Positions 1 to 12,100 of a stretch of DNA of 64,000 nt are shown here, piece by piece. How positions within the stretch are numbered: the stretch's first letter is position 1; every line of letters starts with the position of its first letter. Made by a program: the position numbers and the translations under genes. The stretch covers positions 46,151,841-46,215,840 of the forward strand of contig NC_092869.1 of assembly GCF_032062135.1 (NCBI RefSeq), written 5' to 3'. The stretch is from Pyxicephalus adspersus (Eukaryota; Chordata; Amphibia; Anura; Pyxicephalidae). A model generated the notes under the pieces. That model had not been told where the DNA came from, made no database searches, and worked only from the letters and a program-made list of their open reading frames with translations.

Positions 1-43
<43 letters not shown>
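1..43 (+). repeat. (TCTA)n microsatellite
   Basis: About ten perfect TCTA units open the window, directly before the pyrimidine-rich acceptor of the first exon. The array probably continues to the left. Confidence 0.98.
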
Positions 44-71
44 CATCTCTCACTTTCTCTCCCCTCCCTAG

Positions 72-175
72 GAGTGTTTATCACCCACGGTGATGTAGGT
101 GTTGGGACCATTGTTGGTTCGGCTGTTTTCAATATCCTGTGTATAATTGGAGTGTGCGGAGTGTTTGCTGGACAG
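72..175 (+). CDS. SLC24A4: SLC24A4 exon: end of alpha-1 repeat
   Basis: Acceptor ccctccctag, donor gtaaga. The exon starts in phase with one base of a Gly codon supplied by the previous, unseen exon. It encodes [20 protein letters not shown] and then a hydrophobic helix ending GVFAGQ. The acceptor lies about 30 bp after a TCTA microsatellite. Confidence 0.95.
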
Positions 176-3100
176 GTAAGATCTCTCCATCTGCCCCTTT
201 GTGTGGTATCAGTCTGTTTTAAATATTTTATATTCCATTCCTCTCCTTCTCCTGTGTCACTGTCTGTATCCGTCTGTCTATTGCAACCCCTATTTAATGT
301 ACAGCACTGCATATTATGTTGGCGCTATATAAATCCTGTTTATTAGTAATAACATTAATATATGATACAAAAGATAAAAAGTCACATGTCCACTGGCTCA
401 AATAAAAAGAAGAAATTAGAAATTCTTCTAGAGTTCAAATTGTCATTGAATGTCTGGCCACAGAGCTAGTCACACTTAGGGTTCTATTTATAAAACAAGG
501 AATCAGACATTCCCTCTAATCAATTACTGCCATAGTAACACATGGACCTGGAAGATTTTCCACCAGGGAATGTTTGAGGGAATATCTGATTCCCTTATTA
601 TTATACAGAGCCCTTGGCAGGTACATATGAAAACTTTTAATATGCGATCATTATGTGAAATATTTTTGTATATTCTTTTAGTGGATCCTTCTTTCTCTTT
701 ATAGTTTTGGATAAGGATAAAGATGTCATCATTGTCTACTGTAGAAGTAGAAATACAAAAACCATCTGTAGGATCTGTCTGAAAGCTTTTTGTTATACAT
801 AAATGTCACAACAAATGTGATACAAGGAAGAAAGAAATGCTGTTTACTATTGTGTGTGATATTCAATGTGCAGCACAATATTATATGGAATATGTCTCAT
901 ACAATTATTTCATTGCAGATTAGATTGTGCAGAGTTATAAGTGATCATCTTTTTAATGCAAACTTTCTGTCTCTTCTCCTTTTCCTCTCTATTAACCCCA
1001 TGGTCCTCCCCCCCCCTTCTCTTCCTGCCCCCTGTTCTTACCTCTGACTCCACATTTTACTCCTCTCTGCCTCCCCATCTCTCTTCCTAATCCCCTCTAT
1101 CTCCTTCTCTGCTCCTTCTGCCGCTCTCTAATCAATGTGTCCTCTCTCTTCCCCAAATTCCCCTCCTTGTTTTTCCTCTTTCTCTTCCTTCCCTGTACCC
1201 CCCTTTTCTATGCCCCTTTACCTCTCTACCTCTCCCTCCTCACTTTGATTCCCTTTCTTTCTGCCCCTCCTCTTCATCACCCCTCATTTCTCTCTACCTA
1301 CCCCCACCCACTCCATCCTCCCCTCTCTATCTCTCTTCATCTGCCCCATCTACCTTCCCACCCCACCTGATCCTCTACCTCTATCTGCTCCCCCCCCCCC
1401 ATCTTTATCTCTCCCCTCTTACCCCTCTCTGCCCCCTTCAGGTTGTCCGGTTGACGTGGTGGTCTTTATTCCGTGACTCCATGTACTACATCCTAGCAAT
1501 AATAGCGCTGATCATAGTAAGTACCAGCTGATATCACATTGGGGCCCCCAGTAATAAATCAATAAACTTTTTTATTTTTAATACTTTTCTTATCTTGTAC
1601 AATAGGCTGGAAAATATTCAGTACCCCAATCATGGGGGGTGAGGGGACCCCTGGTAATCCTAAAGGGTGATATGATATCCCAGCCTGCTCTATTATATTT
1701 TTGGAGCAGCTGTCACACAGCGTGGATGATATTTCCCGCAGCAGATTCTCATGAATACAAAAATCCTGCAACCTTCACAGATCAGAATTATTTTATACAT
1801 AATACTGCGTCAGGAAACGCTGCGTGTTAACCAACCCCATCCAACGAGGGATGAATCACAGCACGCATCCAGGAGACGCTCCTTCCAAAGGGCGCTGTCA
1901 CCAAACACACAACCTGAGCAAGCTGACACTCCTTGATATACTAGTTACTACCCCAGAGCGGCCTGGAAAAAATGTAGCCCTGTTTCTTTCAGGGTTAATG
2001 TGTTTGGTGCCATCAAGAATGTTTTTATCTCAAGAAAAAGGGATCACACGATGTGGGAAACTAGGACAATGTATGTACTGATATTGCTGAGAGCTTCTCA
2101 CAATGTTCTTTAGAAGCTGCAGCAAATGAGACAGAGCCGCCTCCAGAGTGAAGCATCATCTAGCCCCTCCCTCTTAGCCTAACTGTCCTTAGCTCCGCCT
2201 CTTTTAACTATTTGGATTTCAGTTCTTTCAATCATGACGGCTGGGCATCACATGTGGGTGAAATCTAGAGTGCTCTACACACAAATACAGCCTAATATCC
2301 ACCCATCAACCCGCCCAGTGCACTAATTAAGAAAGAAATACTGAGGAGGGGTGCTAAAATATTTTCAGAAAGCTATGTACAGCACCCAGCTGGCTCTTCC
2401 CATCAACCATAATCTGTCTACATTGCAGAGAAAAGAATTGAGACTCACTGAGGTCTAAAAAGGAATGCAAAAAATGTTTTAATACCATTGGTGGGAGAAG
2501 GGGGGACCAGGAAAAGAAATAAGCAAATTGAAGTTTAGCTTTACATCTTGAATAGGTTGTATTTAGCAATTTCAAATGCTTGTTCTTTATTTAGCCTAAA
2601 TTCTTCCTTTAGATGGATAAAATAAACCATGACAGGTTCTCTTAACCTTTCCTTATTGTCTCATGCAGTAAGTGGCCGCACATTGAGTTTCTTTATGATA
2701 ATTTTTTTTTATTTTCTTTTGCAGTTTATTTATGATGAAGTTATAGTCTGGTAAGTGTCCGGTATGAATGGCCCTGCATTCTTTATTACCCCTCCAGGGG
2801 TGGTGCTGGTTACACGGGGTCTTTAGTCATATTACACCGGGGTAATAGCATTTAGTGAACTGATTGTTATGTTTGAAAAAAATCTTAAAAAGAAAATCTG
2901 TGCGGGGTATTGATTGCTGTCAATGTCTCTCTTCTTCTGCACCAGAAGGCTTTGGGGTATTTTGTAAATATCAGACCACACCCACTCTTATCTAGCTCCA
3001 CCCCTTTATTGTGCAGCATAAGGACTGATACAATCCTGCCATGTTGTCATTTTATGACATCATGGCCATTACATATCTCAGACACACCTGTGTGTATATT

Positions 3101-6100
3101 ATATAATTCCGTTCCTGGTTATAACAATGTTTATTCTGATTTGCAGGTGGGAGAGTCTCATCCTAATAATTATGTACCTCATTTACATTCTTATAATGAA
3201 GTAAGTTCTTTTATTTAATGTTTGTTTGCAGAACACACCAATAGGATGATCTGATATTTTTAATGATTGGTAGATGTTGGGGCAATAAACCCGCTAATAG
3301 GTCTGTTGGTTAGATCCAGCACACCTGCTGTGCCCAAAATGAGGGGTTCCCATAAACCCTGTGCTGAGCTCCCATGTCTGTGCCCATTAAGAGGGGCTCC
3401 CACCATCCCTATCCTGAGCTCCCATGTCTGTGCCCATTATGAGGGGCTCCCACCATCCCTCTGCTGAGCCCCAGGTCTGTGCCCATTATAAGGGGGGTTC
3501 CCACCAATCCTGTGCTGAGCTCCCATGTCTGTGCCCATTATGAGGGGCTCCCACCATCCCTCTGCTGAGCCCCAGGTCTGTGCCCATTATAAGGGGGGTT
3601 CCCACCAATCCTTTGCTGAGCCCCCAGGTCTGTGCACATTATAAGGGGGGTTCCCACCATCCCTCTGCTGAGCCGCCAGGTCTGTGCCCATTATGAGGGG
3701 CTCCCACCATCCTTCTGCTGAGCCCTCAGGTCTGTGCTCAATATGAGGGGTTCCCACCATCCCTATGCTGAGCTTCCAGGTCTGTGCCCATTATGAGGGG
3801 CTCCCACCATCCTTCTGCTGAGCCCTCAGGTCTGTGCCCATTATGAGGGGTTCCCACCATCCCTATGCTGAGCTTCCAGGTCTGTGCCCATTATGAGGGG
3901 CTCCCACCATCCCTCTGCTGAGCTCCCAGGTCTATGCCCATTATAAGGGGGGTTTCCACCATCCCTCCGCTGAGCCCCCAAGTCTGTGCCCATTATGAGG
4001 GGCTCCCACCATCCTTCTGCTGAGCTTCCAGGTCTGTGCCCATTATGAGGGGCTCCCACCATCCCCCTGCTGAGCCCCCAGGTCTGTGCCCATTATGAGG
4101 GGCTCCCACCATCCCTCTGCTGAGCCCCAGGTCTGTGCCCATTATGAGGGGGTTCCTATGATCCCTGCACTGAGCTCCTAGTTCTTTGCCCATTATGGGG
4201 GGCTCTCACCAACCCTATATGTTCCCAGGTCTGTGCTCATTATGAGGGACTCCCACCATCCCTCTGCTGAGCCCCCAGGTCTGTGCCCATTATGGGGGGC
4301 TCCCACCAACCCCATAATGTGTGATGTGTCCCCAAAATCTCTGTGCTGGCTTCCAGTATCTTTACCAATTATGTGGGGCTTCCATTATCCCTGAGCTGAG
4401 CTCCCAGGTCTGTCCTCAATATGGGGGGCTCCCACCAACCCTATAGCGTGTATAGTGGGTCTGCACACCTGATGTGCTTAATATGATTGGTCGGGGGGAC
4501 AGCAATAAAAAACCTAACCCCAAATCAAGCTTCTGCTGAAGTTTGGACGTATTTTATATATCACAAAGTTTTTTTCCTGCACAGAGTGAATGGTTACAAA
4601 TGATTAAAGTTTTCTCCCCATACAAAGCCATTTAAATGGAAGGTTTTCTGTCTATTTCTGGATTTTATCCCCTTCAGATGACATCAGCGAGACCCGAGGA
4701 ATAAATCTAATTTCAGCCTGAAACCGTTACCGCTGATTATGTCATAAAGAGCAAATAAGGAGATTCTCCGGGTTTAATTCTTCGCTTGGATAAATCACGC
4801 ACCCTTTGTGTGCCGCAGCGAAGTGGGGTGGGTGGGGGATGGATCTGTGATAGAAGGGATTATACCGGGGCTTCAGTGCAAGCTGGAAATTACCATCTGT
4901 AGGATGGGAAAGTGACTTTCACCAAATATTCACTGGTGATAAACCACTTCCACAAATATTCACCTTAGAGAATTTAGAGAATTTCAGACTCCTTTCTTTA
5001 TAAACACATCTGTTTGGATATAAATGTAAAATATTAATAGAAAATATACTTTGTTTTCACCTTTTTTTCATCCACTCTTACATCTCAACGCTACTGATCT
5101 CTGGCCGCATTTTTCCAGCCAGGTTATGTCTACATTTTCCAAGGTGCAACACAAGTGTTTAATGTGCAACCCACCTGTCCCCACCGGGAGCTCATGTGAC
5201 AGGGTGACAACACAGGAGCACAATTGGGAAACAAAGACAGAGCGTTGTCACTGCAATATAGGGGAATACCTTCCGAATAGGATGACCAGGGATTATTTTA
5301 ATTACATATTTACACAATATTAAAATTGACTTTTAAATGACACCTCATTCTAGTGATTCAAAGTACTTTTTATTTTATATTATAAGAATATTTTTAAGTA
5401 TTTTTCTACTCTGCAATTACCACAACTGAGACTTCTTCAAATCTTCACCGGTTGTTCCTATCATCACATATATTATCCTTGTATTTTCATCACGTATACA
5501 CTGTGAAGTTAGTTTACTATCACATTCCTATGGAAGCCTAATCGTGGCGAAACGCGTCGGAGCTTATACAACAAATACAGTCATTTTTAACTTATTTACA
5601 AGTAAAGCACCTATAAATAGCATGGAATACCAGAGTCCTGTGAAGTGGTGACAGGACTAGGGTAAAACATGAATGTATGCTCATTGTAATTATGTATTGA
5701 TCGAATATGCAAAAATACATAATTAGGATTGTACACAAACACGTGAACCTCAAACCTCTTTCTTTATTGTTTTCCGCTAATTTTGCTAAATTACTTAGAG
5801 GTGGCTCCACGCTATATAACCTGAATGGAGGAGATAAATATTCCCTGTTTTACATTCTAGTGATTCAGCTTGCATCTTCTTTACCATCATGTAGAAATTA
5901 ATCTCCATCCCGCAACACTCCCTATGTCCCTGGGGTAATTTGCAATATTACAAATCATGCAATTTAAACAAACTGACCACTTCGGCTATGTGTTCCTATT
6001 TAAAATTTATGTGGATTAAATTAATGTGCGGTCATTTTTGCGCCCAGTCTACCCCCAGCATGCTCACACTTACATCCCCCTTCTAGATAAACATATCCCT

Positions 6101-9100
6101 GGCAGAGAAGGGGTTAACTCTGACTTGGCTTATTACGAATGGATGTCGTAGCATCGGAAAGTGTGAGCGCTGCACGTCCATCTCCCAAAGGGATAAGCGC
6201 TGGTAATCTCTGCCGACCAATCAGAAGCCGGCGTGTGGGATCACATGATTATTACCAAAGATTGGACACATCGAATTCCATGAGTACGGGATTAGGATCC
6301 CCCGCTGGTTANNNNNNNNNNNNNNNNNNNNNNNNNNNNNNNNNNNNNNNNNNNNNNNNNNNNNNNNNNNNNNNNNNNNNNNNNNNNNNNNNNNNNNNNN
6401 NNNNNNNNNNNNNNNNNNNNNNNNNNNNNNNNNNNNNNNNNNNNNNNNNNNNNNNNNNNNNNNNNNNNNNNNNNNNNNNNNNNNNNNNNNNNNNNNNNNN
6501 NNNNNNNNNNNNNNNNNNNNNNNNNNNNNNNNNNNNNNNNNNNNNNNNNNNNNNNNNNNNNNNNNNNNNNNNNNNNNNNNNNNNNNNNNNNNNNNNNNNN
6601 NNNNNNNNNNNNNNNNNNNNNNNNNNNNNNNNNNNNNNNNNNNNNNNNNNNNNNNNNNNNNNNNNNNNNNNNNNNNNNNNNNNNNNNNNNNNNNNNNNNN
6701 NNNNNNNNNNNNNNNNNNNNNNNNNNNNNNNNNNNNNNNNNNNNNNNNNNNNNNNNNNNNNNNNNNNNNNNNNNNNNNNNNNNNNNNNNNNNNNNNNNNN
6801 NNNNNNNNNNNNNNNNNNNNNNNNNNNNNNNNNNNNNNNNNNNNNNNNNNNNNNNNNNNNNNNNNNNNNNNNNTTTATAAAACACCAATATAAAAAGCAG
6901 CAAAAAGTAGGGGTTGCAGATGACAACCCTGCATACATAATATGAACAAACTATAAAACCAGAGAAGGGGGCCCTGACCAACAGAGCTTACAATCTGAGA
7001 GACCAACAAGCAGAGCTGTATTATTATTGTGAGCAGCAAAAAGGGGCCCCATTGGGTGCTGATTAATAGCGGGCTCTTCCTGCAGATTATCATTGAATTG
7101 GAATGGAGGGGTTAAGTAGAGTGATGATTATTAATAATATTATTATTATTATTATTAATAAACAGGATTTATATAGCGCCAACATATTACCCAGCGCTGT
7201 ACAAGTATTAGGGCATAAATACGTGTATTTCCATCGATTCATAATAAATATTTTGCTTGGGAATTCCCTTGTTTACAATATTTATATTTGCATTCATTTT
7301 AATGCTCTTTGTTCAATAAATCTATTGCAAACATCGACCTTCTTATGGCTACCTGATAACCTCCTGAGTCTACCTGTGCAATCTATTAAAAATCCTTTTG
7401 CATAAAACATGTAATTCAGATTTTCTGCCCCTTCCAGGATGAGGATGTGGCGATAAGCCGGAGGGAGATGAGGAATTTTGCTGGCCTTGTGTTTGCAATC
7501 AGTTGTATGATAAATTGGTGCTGCGATAGCAGAATTTTAATGGAAAGATTGCCATGCTGCAACTGCCACCAGCACACAGATGATGGCGTGCTCCTGCCCC
7601 CTGCTGGAAGCAGATGACTTTACTAGACATTTTTTTTTAAATTTAATAGCCAGTACTGTATTTGCTATTGAAATCTCTTTTGTCAGACTTAAGCCGCATA
7701 CACACGTGCAATTCTTGTCGTTGGAAAGGATCCTTCACGATCCTTTCCAACGATAAGAACTGCAAGATGCATGAACGAGAGCTGTACATACAGCACTGTT
7801 CTGCTCCATGGAGAGGGGAGGAGGAGAGCGACGGAGCGGCACCCTGCTGCGCGCTCTCCCCCTTCCCTTGCATTAGGATCGCTCGTCGTTCATCGTTCGT
7901 GGATCCGCCAGGACGGATCCACGGGCGATGAACGACGTGCGCTGTACACACGCCAGATTCTCGCCCGATATCCGGCCGATGCTGATTATTGGGCGAGAAA
8001 AATTTGACGTGTGTACGTAGCTTTACACTGCAGAAGTGCAATTCACAGAGAGGGGCAAAGCACAGGATCAGTGGGGATTATTTTAGAAACATTTGCATAT
8101 TTGGAAGATTGAAAAGGCCTAAACACGTTAAAGCTTAAAAGAGATTTAAGTATTTTAAATGATATATTTATTTATATTCATGCCCTATCTTCTTCCCTCT
8201 GTTGGTTCCAGTATTTCTTTCATTTTTTCTTCTTCCTTTCACAGATACAACCTTAAGATGCAGACCTTGTTCACCATAAAACGCAAGAACCTGGGAAATG
8301 GTTGCACGGTTGGCAATGAACTACAGGATGGTAATGTGTATTGTGACTCTGTGTGTGACGACCCCACCGTGCCCCTCCTGCGGAAAGGTAAGGCTAAGCA
8401 GACATGAGGAAAGAGCTTGTCATTCCTGCCATTTGCAGGGGTGTGGTGAATTGGTTTGGAAGCCCTGATGAAGGGAGTGCATTTCCCTGAAACGTGTTGG
8501 CGTCTCCAAAAATCTTCAATACACATTTAGGTTTCATTAGGATCCTTTGAGTGTTAGATAGAGTGAAGCACTTGGTTATCATTATCTTCGCCTGGAAATA
8601 CAACACATAAATCAACAACCTAACGAGACCTTGTCACCAGACCATTTATTACAACAATCATATAAGATCCCTATTTAATGTACAGCGCTGCGTAATATGT
8701 TGGCGCTATATAAATCCTGTTTAATAATAATAATAATAATAATAATAATTATTTGTGCATTTAATGCATATCATGTATGGTATTTCCGTGAAAACTCTTC
8801 TTTCTACAAACATCCAAATGACTTGAGTCTGCTGCTGTTACATCCAATTGTGGTTGTCCCCAGCAGCAGACTCAAGTGATACTCTATAGTATTTCCCTTT
8901 GCTCCTCCCTCGGCAGCAGGTTATATAGGTAGGGGAGGGGCATAGGAGCTGGGCCAGACAATAATTGGACAGTCCCAGAGAAGAAGAAGGGTATTCTGCG
9001 AATAGGGAGGGGGATGAGCTAGAAGATTTTAGTTTTGCATGTAAAGAAAAAACTTATGAAATGGGAAAATTATGCAAATAAACATTAAAGGAACGTAATT

Positions 9101-12100
9101 TTTGGGGGATAGTGACAGGTTCTCTTCAAGCAAAATCTAAACACTAACAAAGGTCAATAGGCACAAATTATAATTGTTTCATTTCCCTTCGTTTTCTCGC
9201 CAATTGTCCCCAAACCAGCACAGGCAGATCTTGTTATCTTTTCCTTGTGCCAATTCCCACCATGGGAAGATACAGTAACACCACGCGGACACCTCCGCTA
9301 TGCCCAACGCAAGCAAATTCTCAGTGATTTCACAAGAGTGAGGGGGGAGCGCGAGCTGCAAATAGAAAATAAAATGGGAAGTTGACTTCTGCGGATCTAT
9401 CACAAGTTATATCACAGAGACTCATGGTAGTGAGTAATGGGATCAGGGGACGGGGATGTGACGCATTTCCTGCTTCTATTTGTCGTTGGATGTACATCAT
9501 TTTATCATTTTACAAATCTGATTTCTCTGTACATATTATATTAGTAGCAGGCAAGGCTCCCGCACTCATATGATCACACATGTCGTTCATTAAAAGAAAT
9601 GGGTCATGTTGATTTTGGCTGCGTTGCTGTTTGCTGGCGGCCCATTCATGCTGAACGCAATACACATTAAAGGGCAGCACAACACACATTGATTATTGCA
9701 CCACAATGCATGCATTGGAATGAATCAGCCATAAATGGATCAAAGTAATCGTTTTGGATCAAGAAATTCATTTAAAAAAAAAAAGAAACAGGAACTTTCC
9801 CAAACGTAAATTGATGAAGCCAATGATCAAACATAGCTGATACATTTTTTTTTTTCAAGGAACCTTTCACTGAGAGATGCCGCGAGCTGCCATTGCTGAT
9901 CCGGTTCTATACTATACAGCTTTACCTGACTGGTGTTCTGATCTTCAATACGTCTCAATCACTCACCCAGCTCAGGTGTTCAGCTAATTACAGCCTCACT
10001 ATCTGCATGATTGTCTCAGGTGTGTGAGTGAAACTATGGGCGCCAACAGATCAGCATTACATCCAGGTAATCAGCATTCTTTAGAATAAGTTCAGTGATG
10101 GCAGATTCCATCATCTCTCAGTGACAGATCCACTATGTGTTCAAAACTAGACAGTCCCTGTTGTCTTAGTGGGTTTGCAAGCTGCTTGTCTGTAGTAGTT
10201 ATGAGACAGTAACTCTCTGTGGCCTCCAGCAGGAGGCGCTATTATGCAGAGGGGCAGATTTAATTAGGGATAGCAGGAGGGCAGATTTACCCTGTGCTAT
10301 TCCAATACGTCTGCCTTCATCCAGCACCCTTTACACATATTAACACGTTGCATTAATGCAGCACAAATGCAAAAAAAACCCCAAACAGCTGAATAAGATA
10401 TTTATAGCGATATAAACAGCTATCAGCTGATCACAAAGCAATCAAATGCCAGAATGACAAACAGAGTGGATTTAGCACACTGGTAAAAATTGTGAAAAGT
10501 TTTACAAAAAAGAGGAAACTGAAAAGCAAAATTCAGCAGAAAATAAACTTGTGAGAGCGTCACAGAGGAAGTGGCAGAGGCAGCAGCGCGCTAACCTGCC
10601 CGGGTTTATTTATGTTTCTGCACAATTTAAATGTTCTGCTTTAATAATTGTGGAAATTCCACTGAGCGTGAGAGAATACAAATTGTATGAATATTGTTTG
10701 ATAACAGCACGCCAGAGCAGAACTGTACATGGGATCCCATGGCTGCAACCGCTAGGAATCCCGAAACAGATTAACAGATCTCCCTATGGTGAGAAGTACA
10801 CAAGTAATAGTGACCAGTCTCCCTATGATGGGAAGTACACAAGTAATAGTGACCAGTCTCCCAGTCTCCCTATGATGGGAAGTACACAAGGTATAGTGAT
10901 CAGTCTCCCTATGGTGGTGAAGTACACAAGTAATAGTGATCAGTCTCCCTGTGATATGAAGGACACAAGTAATAGTGATCAATCTCCCTATGCTGGGAAG
11001 TACACAAATAATAGTGATCTGTCTCTATGTTGTTAAGTACACAAGTAATAGTGATCAATCTCCTCATGGTGGGAAATACACAAGTAAAAGTGATCAGTCT
11101 TCCTATGATGGGAAGTACACAAGTAATAGTGATCAGTCCCTCTAGAATGGGAAGTACATAAATAATAGTGATCAGTCCCCCTGTGATGGGAAGTACACAA
11201 GTAATAGTGATCAGTCTCCCTATGGTGGGAAATACACAAGTAATAGTGATCAGTCTCCTTGTGATAGGAAGTACACAAGTAATAGTGAGCAGGCTCCATA
11301 GCATAACGTGTTACATTAGTGCAATGTGATGCCATTGATTCTGATTGCTATCTCATGTGCCACACCTACAGATTATTATAGTGCAGCACAATGCTATGTG
11401 TTCTGTCTGTGCATTGTTCTGCAGCTTTATTAAATAAATGGGCAGCCATGTTGCAGAAGGGGTGTAAATGTGTGCTAATGCAGCACAATGGTGCAGATGA
11501 GCCCTGGCATATGGTGTCCCCTTGGTAGGTGCAGCTGGGGCAATTATCTTGATCCCCCAGCTTTGGTTGGCACTTTAAGGAAAAGGAAATAAATAAAATT
11601 ATAATTTTTAAAAATTTTTTTTGCTGTAATAACTTTGTTGTTACCTTTTTTTGTTAGAATGACCTTGTAATGCATAAACTATAGAATTTCTGTATTTCTG
11701 TCCTCGCCTGCTCTACGTCCAGAACTTTTCATCTTCACTGTAAGTAACATTACTAATATGACTGCGGACATTTCCCGTGCCATTGCACTCCAATATTCAT
11801 GATGACTCCAGTGATTTCAGCCAATGACATAATAACCCTTGTGACTGGCTCCCAGCGAATCAGCAAGCAGTTATGGTTTTTTTTGTCTCTAGGCTGTCCA
11901 TGCGTAGTCTGAAATGCGCCAGCTATGACACTATCAGGTTTAACCACAAATATATTTGCTTCCTGTGTTCATTCAGATAGAGATTTCCCAGCTTCTGATC
12001 ATTTCTTTTAAAATTAAAAGGAAGGAATTACCCACAAAACTGTACAATGCACATTTTTGTGAAACGCGTCAGTTGACGTTTTGTGATGTCTCTGGTGAGA

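Larger units (their letters stand above)
3201..8244. other. SLC24A4 intron with minisatellite, gap and transposon fragments
   Basis: It contains a 50-bp minisatellite (about 3290-4450), a GTGACAAC fold-back (5200-5256), a GAAACGCGTC motif (5549), an N gap (6312-6873), a SINE tail with (TTA)n (7125-7205) and a fold-back MITE (7690-8027). Positions 4560-5190, 5560-6310 and 7210-7680 show nothing I recognise. Confidence 0.7.

Noticed and set aside
3841..4193. Minus-strand repeated peptide with units like GTDLGAQ
   Set aside because: Translation of a 50-bp minisatellite; units shift frame and there is no start or splice context.
6139..6945. Long plus-strand frame (268 codons)
   Set aside because: Most of it is the N gap; the flanking residues match nothing and SLC24A4 needs no exon here.
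10775..11300. Regular direct repeats that could suggest a CRISPR-like array
   Set aside because: No unique spacers; the units are contiguous minisatellite copies in a vertebrate intron.
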